Positions 8,696 through 18,064 are shown, numbered from the stretch's first letter. The stretch: 64,000 nucleotides of DNA from Bordetella genomosp. 13 (GCF_007679965.1 NZ_VEHL01000010.1:246844-310843); one strand, 5' to 3'. Notes: a model not told the origin generated them from the sequence alone. Translations and numbers: made by a program.

Positions 8696-9643
8696 TCAAC
8701 CGTCGGTACGCGCCTCGCCCTTGAGCATCTTCACCCCCGGCAATCCGCACGCGTACACGGCCTCGGCCAGGGCCTCGATGGCGGCCAGGCGCGGGAAGCT
8801 GCGGCGCCAGGCCAGCACGACGCGGCGCTCGGGTGGCTTGCCGGCGAACGGCACGTAGTGCAGCAGGCTCTTGGCGGGCGGGTGCTCGGGCACGGCGGTG
8901 ACCGGCAGCACGGTCACGCCGATGCCGGCCGCGACCATGTGGCGAATGGTCTCCAGCGACGAGCCCTCGAAGGTGCGCTGGATGCCGTCGCTGGCCGCCG
9001 AGAAGCGCGACAGCTCGGGACAGACCTCCAGCACCTGGTCTCGGAAGCAGTGGCCGCTGCCCAGCAGCAGCATGGTCTGCTGCTTCAGGTCCTGCGCGTC
9101 GATGGACTGGGCCTGCGACCATTCGTGGTCCTGGGGAACGGCTACCAGGAACGGCTCGTCGTACAGCGGCTGGGTGACCAGGCCGGCCTCGGGCAGGGGC
9201 AGCGCCATGATGGCGCAGTCGATCTCGCCCTGGCGCAGCAGCTCGACCAGGCGCACCGTGAAGTTCTCCTGCAGCAGCAGCGGCATCTGCGGCGTGCGCT
9301 CGATCTGCGTGGGCACCAGGCGCGGCAGCAGGTACGGGCCGATGGTGTGGATGATGCCCACGCGCAGCGGGCCGGCCAGCGGATCGTGGCCCTGGCGCGC
9401 GATCTCCTTGATGCTGGCGCTCTCCTCCAGCACCTTCTGCGCCTGCGCGACGATGCGCTGGCCGATGGGAGTGACGCCCACTTCGTTGCCGCCGCGCTCG
9501 AACAGCGTCACGCCCAGCTCGTCCTCGAGCTTGCGGATCGCCACCGACAGCGTCGGCTGGCTGACGAAACAGGCCTCGGCCGCACGGCCGAAATGGCGTT
9601 CGCGCGCCACCGCGACGATGTATTTGAGTTCGGTGAGAGTCAT
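8696..9643 (-). CDS. oxyR: Hydrogen-peroxide-responsive LysR regulator OxyR
   Basis: Redox-sensing transcription factor. The ATG at 9643 gives 315 aa starting MTLTELKYIVAVARERHFGR, a normal LysR helix-turn-helix start; longer upstream starts would add noncoding-like sequence. Decisive residues: Cys199 in GSGHCFRDQ and Cys208 in LEVCPE, exactly the numbering and spacing of the disulfide switch in E. coli OxyR. It follows recG by 103 nt on the same strand, an arrangement known in Pseudomonas, where oxyR and recG are linked. Likely targets nearby are dps and its own promoter, but no strong operator was found. Confidence 0.95.
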   Translation of the reverse strand: MTLTELKYIVAVARERHFGRAAEACFVSQPTLSVAIRKLEDELGVTLFERGGNEVGVTPIGQRIVAQAQKVLEESASIKEIARQGHDPLAGPLRVGIIHTIGPYLLPRLVPTQIERTPQMPLLLQENFTVRLVELLRQGEIDCAIMALPLPEAGLVTQPLYDEPFLVAVPQDHEWSQAQSIDAQDLKQQTMLLLGSGHCFRDQVLEVCPELSRFSAASDGIQRTFEGSSLETIRHMVAAGIGVTVLPVTAVPEHPPAKSLLHYVPFAGKPPERRVVLAWRRSFPRLAAIEALAEAVYACGLPGVKMLKGEARTDG

Positions 9644-9746
9644 GGCTGGGTCCGCCAATGGAAAGGAAGGGAACGATGCGCGCCGGGGCGGTGCGCGGCC
9701 AAACGACGAGGGCATGGACGATGCGCGGGAAAGGAGATCGGCATCG

Positions 9747-11912
9747 TCATGTCCGCAGGAAATCCTCGCGGCCGCGCATCCAGCGAGCAAGATGCGACTC
9801 GACCACGCCGGGGTGGTCGCGCCGCAGCCAGGCGGCCGCGTCGCGCGCCTGCTCGGCCAGCTCGGCATCGGCGTCCAGGTCGGCGAAGCGCAGGAGCGCC
9901 ATGCCCGACTGCCGCTTGCCCAGGAATTCGCCCGGACCGCGCTGTTCCAGGTCGCGGCGCGCGATCTCGAAACCGTCGTTGGTCTCGAACATGGCACGCA
10001 GGCGCTCGCGCGCCACCTGCGACAGCGGGGTCTGGTAGAGCAGCACGCAGACCGATTCGGCGCTGCCCCGCCCTACCCGGCCGCGCAGCTGGTGCAGCTG
10101 GGCCAGGCCGAAGCGTTCGGCGTGCTCGATCACCATCAGCGAGGCGTTGGGCACATCCACGCCGACCTCGATGACGGTGGTGGCCACCAGCAGGTCGACC
10201 TCGCCGTCGCGGAACGCCTGCATCACCGCGGCCTTCTCGGCCTGCGGCAGCCGTCCGTGCACCAGGCCGATGCGCAGGTCCGGCAGCTCGACGCGCATGC
10301 CTTCGTAGGTGTCCACGGCGGTCTGCAGTTCGAGCGCCTCGCTTTCCTCGACCAGGGGACAGACCCAGTAGGCCTGTTGCCCCTGGCGCGCGGCCTGCGC
10401 GATGTGGCCGATGACTTCTTCACGGCGCGCTTCGGACACCAGCTTGGTCAGCACGGGCGTGCGGCCCGGCGGCAGTTCGTCGATGACGGACACGTCCAGG
10501 TCGGCGAAGAATGTCATGGCCAGGGTGCGTGGAATGGGCGTGGCGCTCATGTGCAGTTGATGCGGAGCCAGCTCGCCTTCGATCTCGCCCTTGCGGCTGA
10601 GCGCCAGGCGCTGGCCCACGCCGAAGCGATGCTGTTCGTCGACGATGGACAGGCCCAGGCGATGGAAGGACACGTGGTCCTGCACCAGGGCCTGCGTGCC
10701 AACGACCAAATGCACCGAGCCGTCGGCCGCGGCGGCGGCGGCTTCGCGGCGCGCCTTGGCCGGCAGGCTGCCGCTGAGCCAGGCCACGCCCACGCCCAGC
10801 GGCTCCAGCCAGGAGACCAGCTTGCGAAAGTGCTGCTCGGCCAGCAGTTCGGTGGGTGCCATCAGCGCCACCTGCGACCCACAGGAGATGGCCTGCGCGG
10901 CGGCCACGGCGGCCACCACGGTCTTGCCGCTGCCCACGTCGCCCTGCAGCAGGCGATGCATGGGATAAGGCTGGTTCAGGTCGAGGGCGATTTCGTGGAC
11001 CACGCGCTGCTGCGCACCGGTCAGCTTGAACGGCAGCGCGGCATACAGGCGCGCCACCAGGTTGTCGGGCTGCCGCGGCATGGGCAGCGGATCGGCGCGC
11101 TTGCTGCGCCGCCCCGCACGGGCCGCGGCCAGCGACAGCTGCTGGGCCAGCAGCTCGTCGAACTTGATGCGTCGCCAGGCGGGATGCGCACGTTCGGCCA
11201 GTTCGTGCCCGGACACGCCAGGCGGCGGCGCATGCAACAGGCGGATGGCCGGCTCGAACGGCATCAGGTCGTAGCGTGCGCGGACCGCATCGGGCAAGGT
11301 GTCCGCCAGGTCGGCCTGCTCCAGCGCCTGGGCCACGGCGCGGCGCAGCGTGGGCTGCTGCAGGCCGTCGGTGCTGGGATAGACGGGCGTCAGCGCCTCG
11401 GGCAGCGGCGCATCGGCGTTGCTCATGCGCGGGTGCACCATCTCGCGGCCGAACAGCCCGCCGCGCACGTCGCCGCGCGCGCGCAGGCGGCGGCCCTTCT
11501 CCAGCTGCTTCTGCTGGCTGGGATAGAAATTGAGCCAGCGCAGCTGCAGTTCGCCACTGTCGTCGGCCAGCACCGCGGTCAGTTGCCGGCGTGGCCGGTA
11601 CATGACCTCGGAGCGCAGCACCTCGCCCTCGACCTGCGCGGCATAGCCGGGGCGCAGGCTGCCGATGGGCACGACGCGCGTCTCGTCCTCGTAGCGCAGG
11701 GGCAGGTGCAGCAGGAAGTCTTCGGGGGCCGTGAGGCCCAGCGATTGCAGCTTGCGCTCGATCAGGCTGGCGGCCGTGCGCCCCTGCGGGCGCGGCTCGG
11801 CCGGATGCGGCTCGGCCGGATGCGGCTCGGCCGGATGCGGCTCGGCCGCCGCCTTGCGGCGCGGGCGGACTGCCGCGGCGGGCTTTGCGGCCGCGGCCTG
11901 GCGGGAAACCAT
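9747..11912 (-). CDS. recG: ATP-dependent DNA helicase RecG
   Basis: Branch-migrating helicase acting on stalled replication forks and Holliday junctions. 721 aa. An N-terminal OB-fold wedge domain precedes the two helicase lobes; motif I is LLQGDVGSGKTVVA, motif II is IVDEQHRFGVGQR (DEQH, as usual in RecG), motif III is MSATPIPRTLAM, and motif VI is HQLRGRVGRG. The first about 45 residues are a low-complexity Ala/Pro/His extension built from 15-bp repeats (11792-11848) and are not part of the family core; a start further in cannot be excluded, though the core begins only near SLIERKLQSLGL. Lies 41 nt after ridA and before oxyR on the same strand. Confidence 0.95.
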   Translation of the reverse strand: MVSRQAAAAKPAAAVRPRRKAAAEPHPAEPHPAEPHPAEPRPQGRTAASLIERKLQSLGLTAPEDFLLHLPLRYEDETRVVPIGSLRPGYAAQVEGEVLRSEVMYRPRRQLTAVLADDSGELQLRWLNFYPSQQKQLEKGRRLRARGDVRGGLFGREMVHPRMSNADAPLPEALTPVYPSTDGLQQPTLRRAVAQALEQADLADTLPDAVRARYDLMPFEPAIRLLHAPPPGVSGHELAERAHPAWRRIKFDELLAQQLSLAAARAGRRSKRADPLPMPRQPDNLVARLYAALPFKLTGAQQRVVHEIALDLNQPYPMHRLLQGDVGSGKTVVAAVAAAQAISCGSQVALMAPTELLAEQHFRKLVSWLEPLGVGVAWLSGSLPAKARREAAAAAADGSVHLVVGTQALVQDHVSFHRLGLSIVDEQHRFGVGQRLALSRKGEIEGELAPHQLHMSATPIPRTLAMTFFADLDVSVIDELPPGRTPVLTKLVSEARREEVIGHIAQAARQGQQAYWVCPLVEESEALELQTAVDTYEGMRVELPDLRIGLVHGRLPQAEKAAVMQAFRDGEVDLLVATTVIEVGVDVPNASLMVIEHAERFGLAQLHQLRGRVGRGSAESVCVLLYQTPLSQVARERLRAMFETNDGFEIARRDLEQRGPGEFLGKRQSGMALLRFADLDADAELAEQARDAAAWLRRDHPGVVESHLARWMRGREDFLRT
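11792..11848. repeat. 15-bp tandem repeat inside recG (3.8 copies)
   Basis: The unit GCGGCTCGGCCGGAT is repeated perfectly three times (11792, 11807, 11822) plus 12 bases of a fourth. In the recG frame each unit encodes Ala-Glu-Pro-His-Pro. Perfect copies suggest recent slippage, so copy number may vary between strains. Confidence 0.9.
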
Positions 11913-11953
11913 GGGCGTGTCTGACGTAGACAGATCCGTACTGCCGCGAGGGC

Positions 11954-12337
11954 TTACAGCACCAGGATGGCTTCCACTTCGAATTGGGCGCCCTTGGGCA
12001 GGCTGGCCACGCCGATGGTGGAGCGTGCCGGGAACGGCTGCGGGATCAATTCGGCCATGATGGCGTTGGCGGCGGTGAACTTGCCCAGGTCGGTCAGGAA
12101 CAGGGTGAGCTTGACGACGTTGTCCAGCGTGCCGCCCGCGGCGGCGACGACGGCCTGCATGTTGGCGAACGCCTGGCGCACCTGGGCGTCGAAGTTCTCG
12201 GACACCAGCTCGCCGGTGCCGGGTTCCAGGCCGATCTGGCCGGACAGGAAGACCGTCTTGCCGGTGGCGGCCACGGCTTGCGAATACGGGCCGACCGCGG
12301 CGGGGGCGTCGTCGGTATGGATGATCTGCTTGCTCAT
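11954..12337 (-). CDS. ridA: RidA-family 2-iminobutanoate/2-iminopropanoate deaminase
   Basis: Hydrolyses reactive enamine/imine intermediates released by PLP enzymes such as threonine dehydratase. 127 aa, the standard length. Seen: SQAVAATGKTVFLSGQIG near the N-terminus, Arg105 in PFPARSTIGVASLPKGA (substrate carboxylate binding, same number as in E. coli RidA) and Glu120 in FEVEAI. The start at 12337 is followed directly by the conserved MSKQIIHT beginning. Located 41 nt upstream of recG on the same strand, so probably co-transcribed with recG-oxyR. Confidence 0.94.
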   Translation of the reverse strand: MSKQIIHTDDAPAAVGPYSQAVAATGKTVFLSGQIGLEPGTGELVSENFDAQVRQAFANMQAVVAAAGGTLDNVVKLTLFLTDLGKFTAANAIMAELIPQPFPARSTIGVASLPKGAQFEVEAILVL

Positions 12338-12450
12338 GGCGGGAATCCTGGAGGAATGATGCGATAAGGACTATCGGAGTTTAAACAGCAATAGTCCTTC
12401 GTGAAAGGGATATTTGGGCCGCTGCCAGCGGCCTGCCGTGCCTTGCCGGG

Positions 12451-13350
12451 CTACGGGGCCTGGCCCAGGCTGGCGCGATGGGCCATGAGCAGATCATAGA
12501 AGGTCTGCGCGGCCACCGACAGCGCGCGTCCCTTGCGCTTGACCAGGTACAACGGCCGCGTCAGCGCCCTGCCCTGCAACGGCCTGATGACCATTTCCGG
12601 ACGCTGGAAATGGAATAGCGTCATGGCCGGCACCACACTTACGCCCAGGCCCGCCCGCACCAGCCCAGTGACGGTGGCCAGGTGCTCGACCTCGAGCAAC
12701 GGCACGAATGCCTCGGCACCCAGGGCCTCGTCCAGCCGTTGCCGCACGCTGCTGCCACGCGCCAGCTGGATCACGGGCCACTGCGCCACGTCGCGCAGCC
12801 GCACCTGACGCTGCGACGCCAGCGGGTGGTCCTCGCCGCACACCAGGTAGTAGCGGTCGGCGTGCAGGAACGCGCTGTCCAGTCCACTCATGTCGGCGCG
12901 GCGCGCGGCCACCGCGAAATCGACCTCGCCGTTCTGCACCATATCGAGGCAGGGATCGAGCAAGGCGTCGCGCAACTGCATGACGATGCCGGGATACTCG
13001 GCATGGAACTGCGCCAGCAGGCCCGGCAGCCAGCCCGCCGCCAGCGACGGCAGCGCGGCCACCGCCACGCGGCCGCGGCGCCGCTCGGCATGGTCGCGCA
13101 AGCCGTCCATGGCCATCTCGAGCTCGCCCAGCAGGCGCTGCGCGGTGCCTTCCAGCACGCGGCCCTCGGCCGTGAGCTCGACGCGGCGCGTGTTGCGGTC
13201 GAACAGGCGCACGCCGGCAGCCTCTTCCAGCGTGCGGATCAGGGCGCTGAAGGCGGGTTGCGTGAGATGGCAGCGCTGGGCCGCGCGGGTGAAGTGCTTC
13301 TCTTCGGCCAGGGCCACGAACGCGCGCAATTGGCGGGTGGACAGATTCAT
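12451..13350 (-). CDS. LysR-family regulator of the adjacent AtuA-like catabolic operon
   Basis: 299-aa LysR-type regulator: N-terminal winged helix-turn-helix (residues 1-60, with FTRAAQRCHLTQPAFSALIR as recognition region) and a substrate-binding effector domain from about residue 90. It is divergent from the AtuA-like gene, with 116 nt between starts that contain a promoter and a dyad typical of LysR sites (13373-13413). By the usual logic it autoregulates and activates the operon at 13467-20230 in response to a pathway compound. The inducer is unknown. Confidence 0.88.
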   Translation of the reverse strand: MNLSTRQLRAFVALAEEKHFTRAAQRCHLTQPAFSALIRTLEEAAGVRLFDRNTRRVELTAEGRVLEGTAQRLLGELEMAMDGLRDHAERRRGRVAVAALPSLAAGWLPGLLAQFHAEYPGIVMQLRDALLDPCLDMVQNGEVDFAVAARRADMSGLDSAFLHADRYYLVCGEDHPLASQRQVRLRDVAQWPVIQLARGSSVRQRLDEALGAEAFVPLLEVEHLATVTGLVRAGLGVSVVPAMTLFHFQRPEMVIRPLQGRALTRPLYLVKRKGRALSVAAQTFYDLLMAHRASLGQAP

Positions 13351-13372
13351 ACAAGGCTTGGATAAATCGATC

Positions 13373-13413
13373 TCATATTTCTATTTTACGTATGAAGCGC
13401 GCCTGCCTATAGT
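13373..13413 (+). promoter_or_regulatory. Promoter and LysR-type operator of the AtuA-like operon
   Basis: A dyad TCATA-N13-TATGA spans 13373-13395, resembling LysR-type sites of T-N11-A form. A sigma-70-like promoter follows: TTTACG (13385-13390), 17-nt spacer, TATAGT (13408-13413). The overlap of operator with the -35 box fits regulated transcription toward 13467. Read by eye; no start site is known. Confidence 0.55.
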
Positions 13414-13466
13414 GGCCGACATTACTTGCTGCTGAGGGCGCATCGCACGCCCTGGAGACAACCCCG

Positions 13467-14855
13467 ATGCCTGCCCAGTCCTCCCCCTGCCTGGTCGGAT
13501 GCGCGACCGGCTTTTCCGGAGACCGCACCGATGGCGCCCTGCCCGTGGTGCGCACGCTGGCGCGGCGCGGCGGCGGCACGCTGATCTTCGAGACGCTGGC
13601 CGAGCGCACCCTGGCGCTGGCGCAGCTGGCGCGCAACCAGGACGCCGACAAGGGCTACGAACCGCTGCTGGACGACCTGGTGGCGCCGGTGCTGCGGGAC
13701 TGCCTGGAACACGGCATCAATATCGTGAGCAATTTCGGCGCGGCAAATCCGCCCGCGGCGGCGCGCCGCATCGCCGCGCTGGCCGCCCGGCAGGGCCTGC
13801 CCGCCCCTCGCATCGCCACCATCCACGGCGACGAACTGAACCGTCCCGAGCAGCGCGCGCTGCTGCGCGAGAAGCTCGGGCCCGTGCTGGACACGCTGGA
13901 CGTGGTCAGCGCCAACGCCTACCTGGGCGCCGCCGAGATCGCCGACGCCTTGCGCGCCGGTGCGCAGATCGTCGTGGCGGGCCGCGTGGCCGATCCTTCG
14001 CTGACCGTCGGCCCCGCGCTGGCCCACTACGGCTGGGCGGACGACGACTGGGCCCGCATCGGCCGCGCCACCATCGCCGGCCACCTGCTGGAATGCGGCA
14101 CGCAGGTCACGGGCGGCTATTTCAGCGTGCCGGGCCTGAAGGACGTGCCGGGCGGGCTGGCCGATACGGGCTTTCCCATTGCCGAGATCGACGCCGACGG
14201 CGGCTTCGTGGTCGGCAAGGCGGACGGCACCGGCGGCATGGTCGACGCGCGCACGGTGAAGGAACAACTGCTGTACGAAGTGCACGACCCCGCGCGCTAC
14301 CTGACGCCCGACGTGGTCGCGGATCTCAGCGGCGCCACGGTGCAGGAACTGGGCGGCGACCGCGTCGCGGTGCACGGCGTGACGGGCCATGCGCGCCCCG
14401 GCGAACTGAAGGTGAACGTGTGCTATCGCGGCGGCTGGCTGGCCGAGGCGGAGATCTCGTATGCCGGCGTGCAGGCCGAGGCCCGCGCGCGACTGGCGGG
14501 CGAGACGGTGGCGCGGCGCATCGGCTCGGCGATGAAACTGCGCATCGACCTGATCGGCGCGCTGAGCATCCTCGGCGACGACGCTGGCGCGATGCGCGAT
14601 GCGCGCACGCCGGGCCATGGCCGTGACGTGCGCCTGCGCGTGGCGGCCGAACACGCCGACCGCGAAATGGCCGAGCGCGTGCTGCGCGAGGTGACGGCGC
14701 TGTACTGCTGCGGCCCGGCCGGCGGCGGCGGCGTGCGCACGTCGCTGCGGCCGCGGCTGAACATGCTGTCGTGCACCGTGCCGCGCGATGCGGTGGCGGC
14801 GGGCTGGAGCATGGCCGACACGACGGGCGCGGGCGGACGAGGAGCACGAGCATGA
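13467..14855 (+). CDS. AtuA-like protein (DUF1446, acyclic terpene utilisation family)
   Basis: 462-aa member of the AtuA/DUF1446 family, first described in acyclic terpene (citronellol/geraniol) utilisation in Pseudomonas; its biochemical reaction is not well established. Seen: SNFGAANPPAAARRI near residue 90, SANAYLGAAEIADALRAG, IVVAGRVADPSLTVGPALAH and LECGTQVTGGYFS, all family hallmarks. Its stop overlaps the next gene as ATGA; together they correspond to the N- and C-terminal halves of longer AtuA proteins. RBS-like TGGAG lies 13 nt before the ATG. Rather than terpenes, the local context (Bug receptor, tannase-like esterase) hints at carboxylate or ester catabolism. Confidence 0.85.
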   Translation: MPAQSSPCLVGCATGFSGDRTDGALPVVRTLARRGGGTLIFETLAERTLALAQLARNQDADKGYEPLLDDLVAPVLRDCLEHGINIVSNFGAANPPAAARRIAALAARQGLPAPRIATIHGDELNRPEQRALLREKLGPVLDTLDVVSANAYLGAAEIADALRAGAQIVVAGRVADPSLTVGPALAHYGWADDDWARIGRATIAGHLLECGTQVTGGYFSVPGLKDVPGGLADTGFPIAEIDADGGFVVGKADGTGGMVDARTVKEQLLYEVHDPARYLTPDVVADLSGATVQELGGDRVAVHGVTGHARPGELKVNVCYRGGWLAEAEISYAGVQAEARARLAGETVARRIGSAMKLRIDLIGALSILGDDAGAMRDARTPGHGRDVRLRVAAEHADREMAERVLREVTALYCCGPAGGGGVRTSLRPRLNMLSCTVPRDAVAAGWSMADTTGAGGRGARA

Positions 14856-15214
14856 CCGAACTGATGGAAGTCCCGCTGTACCGCCTGGCGCACAGCCGTT
14901 CCGGCGACAAGGGCGACATCTCGAACCTGAGCCTGATCGCCTGGGACGCCGAGTGCCACGCCATCCTGCTGGACCAGGTGACCGAGGCGCGCGTGGCGCA
15001 ATGGTTCGCCTATCGCCGCCCGGCGCGCGTGACACGCTATGTGCTGCCCGGCCTGCAGGCCATGAATTTCGTTCTGGAAGGCGTGCTGGACGGCGGCGTG
15101 AACGACGCGCTGAACCTGGACGCGCACGGCAAGAGCCTCTCCTTCCACCTGCTGGACCTGCCCATCGCCGTTCCTGCGGCGCTGGCGGCCCGCCTGCCCG
15201 ACGTACCGGGCTGA
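14852..15214 (+). CDS. AtuA C-terminal-domain-like protein
   Basis: 120-aa small protein matching the C-terminal domain found fused to AtuA in other bacteria. The hallmark AHSRSGDKGDISNLSLIAWD occurs near residue 15. The ATG at 14852 is chosen because it forms an ATGA overlap with the preceding stop and has GAGGAG 8 nt upstream. It should act as a complex with the preceding protein. The reaction is unknown. Confidence 0.85.
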   Translation: MTELMEVPLYRLAHSRSGDKGDISNLSLIAWDAECHAILLDQVTEARVAQWFAYRRPARVTRYVLPGLQAMNFVLEGVLDGGVNDALNLDAHGKSLSFHLLDLPIAVPAALAARLPDVPG

Positions 15215-15272
15215 GCGGCGCATTCCTTTTCATTCCCTTCGCGTCCATAACGACATCCCACAGGAGACAAAC

Positions 15273-16241
15273 ATGCGATTCTTCCCCCTGGCCCGCCTGG
15301 CCGCGCTGTGCGCCGCCGCCGTCCTGCCGCTGGCCGCCGCCGCGCAGGACTTCCCGAACAAGCCCATCACCTTCGTCGTGCCGTTCGCGGCGGGCAGCGC
15401 CACCGACCAGATCGGCCGCGCCATCGCCCAGGGCGTCACCGAGCAGACCGGCCAGGCCGTGGTCATCGAGAACAAGCCGGGCGCCAGCGCCATGATCGGC
15501 GCGCAGGACGTGGCCCGCGCCGCGCCCGACGGCTACCGCGTGCTGATCACCACCAACACCACGCACGCGGCCAACGAGCACCTGTACAAGACGCTGCAGT
15601 ACGACCCCGTGAAGGACTACGCGCCCATCACCCTGCTGGGCAAGGGCGGCCAGATCATGGTGGTGAACCCGGCCTCGCAGGCCAGGAGCGTGGGCGACTT
15701 CCTGGAAATGGCCAAGAAGAATCCCGGCAAGATGAGCTTCGGCAGCGGCAGTTCCAGCAGCCGCATCGCGGGCGAACTGCTGCAGCAGATGGCCGGCGTG
15801 CAGCTGCTGCACGTGCCGTACAAGAGCAATCCACCCGCCGTGACCGACCTGATGGGCGGCCAGATCGACATGATGATCACCGACACCGCCACGGGCCTGC
15901 CGCAGGTCAAGGCCGGCAAGCTGCGCGCGCTGGGCGTGACCGGACTGAAGCGCTCGCCGCTGGCGCCGGACGTGCCCACCATCGACGAGGCCGGCGTGTC
16001 GGGCTACGAAATGGGCTACTGGTTCGCGGCCTACGCCCCCGCCGGTACGCCGCCGGCCGTGGTGCAGCGCCTGCACGACCTGATGGTCAAGGCCACCGAC
16101 AGCAACGCCGCCAAGCAGTTCTACGCCAACACCGGCACCGACGCGGCCACCTCCACGCCCGACGAGCTGGCGCAGTTCCAGCTGGCCGAGTCGAAGAAGT
16201 GGGGCGAGATCATCAAGAAGGCCGGGATCCAGCCGGAATGA
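15273..16241 (+). CDS. Bug-family periplasmic tricarboxylate-transporter receptor
   Basis: 322-aa periplasmic binding protein of the Bug (TctC) family, greatly expanded in Bordetella and relatives. Signal peptide of about 23 residues, ending AAAAQ, then DFPNKPITFVVPFAAGSATDQIGR, the family's beta-strand 1 and ligand loop, and the conserved LHVPYKSNPPAVTDLMGGQID. CAGGAGACAA precedes the ATG. No tctA/tctB membrane partner is nearby, which is usual for orphan Bugs. Placed in the AtuA operon, 58 nt after the preceding gene, it probably captures the pathway's carboxylate substrate. Confidence 0.92.
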   Translation: MRFFPLARLAALCAAAVLPLAAAAQDFPNKPITFVVPFAAGSATDQIGRAIAQGVTEQTGQAVVIENKPGASAMIGAQDVARAAPDGYRVLITTNTTHAANEHLYKTLQYDPVKDYAPITLLGKGGQIMVVNPASQARSVGDFLEMAKKNPGKMSFGSGSSSSRIAGELLQQMAGVQLLHVPYKSNPPAVTDLMGGQIDMMITDTATGLPQVKAGKLRALGVTGLKRSPLAPDVPTIDEAGVSGYEMGYWFAAYAPAGTPPAVVQRLHDLMVKATDSNAAKQFYANTGTDAATSTPDELAQFQLAESKKWGEIIKKAGIQPE

Positions 16242-16248
16242 CGGCATC

Positions 16249-16271
16249 GCCGGTCCCGCAATAGGACCGGC
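16249..16271 (+). other. Intraoperonic hairpin after the Bug gene
   Basis: A perfect 8-bp stem, GCCGGTCC / GGACCGGC with a 7-nt loop, lies 8 nt after the Bug stop in a 179-nt gap. There is no T-tract, so it is more likely an mRNA-stability or partial attenuation element than a full terminator. The same gap holds a direct repeat of ACAAGAAGACAG. Confidence 0.4.
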
Positions 16272-16420
16272 CATCCCACCTGCCCGCCGAGCCTTCGCGG
16301 GCCGCACAAGAAGACAGAACAAGAAGACAGACGTACCCCCTGCCCTCGGCGCCGTGCGCCGCGGGCGCGGGATGTCGCCCGTACGGGACGCTCGCTCCGG
16401 GGATAACCCAAGAGGAGACA

Positions 16421-18064
16421 ATGATGAGACCCGTATGTTCAATAACTTTGCCGCGCGCATCCGCCGCGGCCGTCCTGCTGCTCGCGCTGGCGGGCTGCGG
16501 CGGCGATGGCGGCGACAAGGGGAGCGGCGATGGCGACGGCGGCCAACCCGAGCCACCGCCTCCTGCGGCGACCGGCCGTGCGTGCACCACCGATGCCTTC
16601 GCCGACGTCCAGCTGGCGGGGGCCCGCATCACCGGGGCCGCGCCGGTCCCGGCCGGCGACTACACGCCGGCGGGCACGCGCCAGGCGCTGTCCGACCTGC
16701 CAGCGTTCTGCCGCATCGATGCGGTGGCCATGCCGTCGAGCAGCTCGCTCATCAATTTCCAGGTGTGGGTGCCCGAAGGCGACGCCTGGAACGGCAAGCT
16801 GGTGGCCACGGGCAACGGCGGCTACAGCCCCGCGCTCAGCTACACCGACATGGCCTACGCCCTGCGCCAGGGCTATGCGACGCTGGGCGGCGACACGGGC
16901 CACCAGTCCGAGGACATGCTGTGGGGCGTGAACAATGCGGAAAAGATCATCGACTGGGGCTCCCGCTCGATCAACGCGATCACGGTGGCCGGCAAGCAGC
17001 TGATCGACGAACTGCGCGCGCAACCCGCCAGCCGCTCGTATTACCTGGGGTGCTCGACCGGCGGCCACCAGGGCTTTGCCGAAGCGCAGCGCTATCCCAC
17101 CGACTTCGACGGCATCATTGCCGGCGCGCCCGGCAACAACCGGACCGCGCTGAACATCGAATTCACGTGGCGGTTCCGCTCGAACCGGCCCGTCAACGAC
17201 AACCTGACGCAGCACCTGACCGGGGCCAAGCTGAACCTGCTGACCAGCGAAGCCGTGCGGGCGTGCGACGCACTGGACGGCGTGACGGACGGCGTGATCG
17301 ACGATCCGCGCCAGTGCACGACGGCGCGCTTCGACGTGGACGCCCTGCTGTGCACCGGCGGCGACGCGCCCGGCTGCCTGACCGCCGACCAAGTGACGGC
17401 CGCCAGGAACATCTACCAGGGCCCGCGCAACCCGCGCACCAATGCGCAGTGGTATCCCGGCTGGCCGGTGGGCAGCGAATCGGGCTGGTCGGGCTACATG
17501 GGCACGAACGAACCCGTGCGCGCCGATTTCTGGCGCTACTGGGTGTTCGATGATCCGCACTGGAACTGGTGGACCTTCGACTTCGACCGCGACGTGTCCT
17601 ATGCCTACGCCAAGATCGCGCCCCTGGTCGACCAGACCAGCGCCGACCTGTCCGCGTTCAAGGGCAACGGCGGCAAGATGATCGTCTACCACGGCTGGAG
17701 CGATCCGGTGGTCAGCGCGTACGACAGCATCGGCTACTACGACCGCGTGCGGCAGGCGCAGGGTTCCCAGGCCGCCATGGACGATTTCTACCGCATGTTC
17801 CTGGTGCCCGGCATGGGCCATTGCGGCGGGGGCCCGGGCGCTACCGTGCTGCGCAGCGACCTGGCCGCGCCCGCGGCCGGCAGCGACATCCTGGCCGCGC
17901 TGGATCGATGGGTGGAGCAAGGCCGCGCGCCGGACGACCTGGTGGCGTCGCGCGTCAGCGGCGGCACGGTATCGCGCACGCGCCCGTTGTGCCCCTATCC
18001 CGCGCAAGCCACGTACAAAGGCAGCGGCGATCCCGACCAGGCCGCGAACTACATCTGCCAATGA
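16421..18064 (+). CDS. Tannase/feruloyl-esterase family lipoprotein
   Basis: Predicted exported esterase acting on phenolic (galloyl, feruloyl-type) esters. 547 aa with a lipoprotein signal (LALAGC, Cys26) followed by a Gly/Asp-rich linker. Catalytic elements of the tannase family are intact: Cys211-Ser212 in LGCSTGGHQG, an Asp in GWSDPVV and His-Cys in GMGHCGG, giving the CS-D-HC signature in which the two cysteines bond. AGAGGAGACA precedes the ATG. In the AtuA operon it could release the acid taken up by the Bug receptor; this pathway link is inference. Confidence 0.87.
   Translation: MMRPVCSITLPRASAAAVLLLALAGCGGDGGDKGSGDGDGGQPEPPPPAATGRACTTDAFADVQLAGARITGAAPVPAGDYTPAGTRQALSDLPAFCRIDAVAMPSSSSLINFQVWVPEGDAWNGKLVATGNGGYSPALSYTDMAYALRQGYATLGGDTGHQSEDMLWGVNNAEKIIDWGSRSINAITVAGKQLIDELRAQPASRSYYLGCSTGGHQGFAEAQRYPTDFDGIIAGAPGNNRTALNIEFTWRFRSNRPVNDNLTQHLTGAKLNLLTSEAVRACDALDGVTDGVIDDPRQCTTARFDVDALLCTGGDAPGCLTADQVTAARNIYQGPRNPRTNAQWYPGWPVGSESGWSGYMGTNEPVRADFWRYWVFDDPHWNWWTFDFDRDVSYAYAKIAPLVDQTSADLSAFKGNGGKMIVYHGWSDPVVSAYDSIGYYDRVRQAQGSQAAMDDFYRMFLVPGMGHCGGGPGATVLRSDLAAPAAGSDILAALDRWVEQGRAPDDLVASRVSGGTVSRTRPLCPYPAQATYKGSGDPDQAANYICQ

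Noticed and set aside
8871..11924. A 1017-codon open frame on the plus strand opposite oxyR and recG
   Set aside because: It mirrors recG and oxyR, whose minus-strand frames carry complete family motifs. Long antisense frames are expected in high-GC DNA with strong third-position bias.
13422..16556. A 1044-codon minus-strand frame opposite the AtuA-like operon
   Set aside because: Same cause: a shadow of plus-strand genes with recognisable domains and ribosome sites. Its translation is Arg/His/Gly-rich without any domain.
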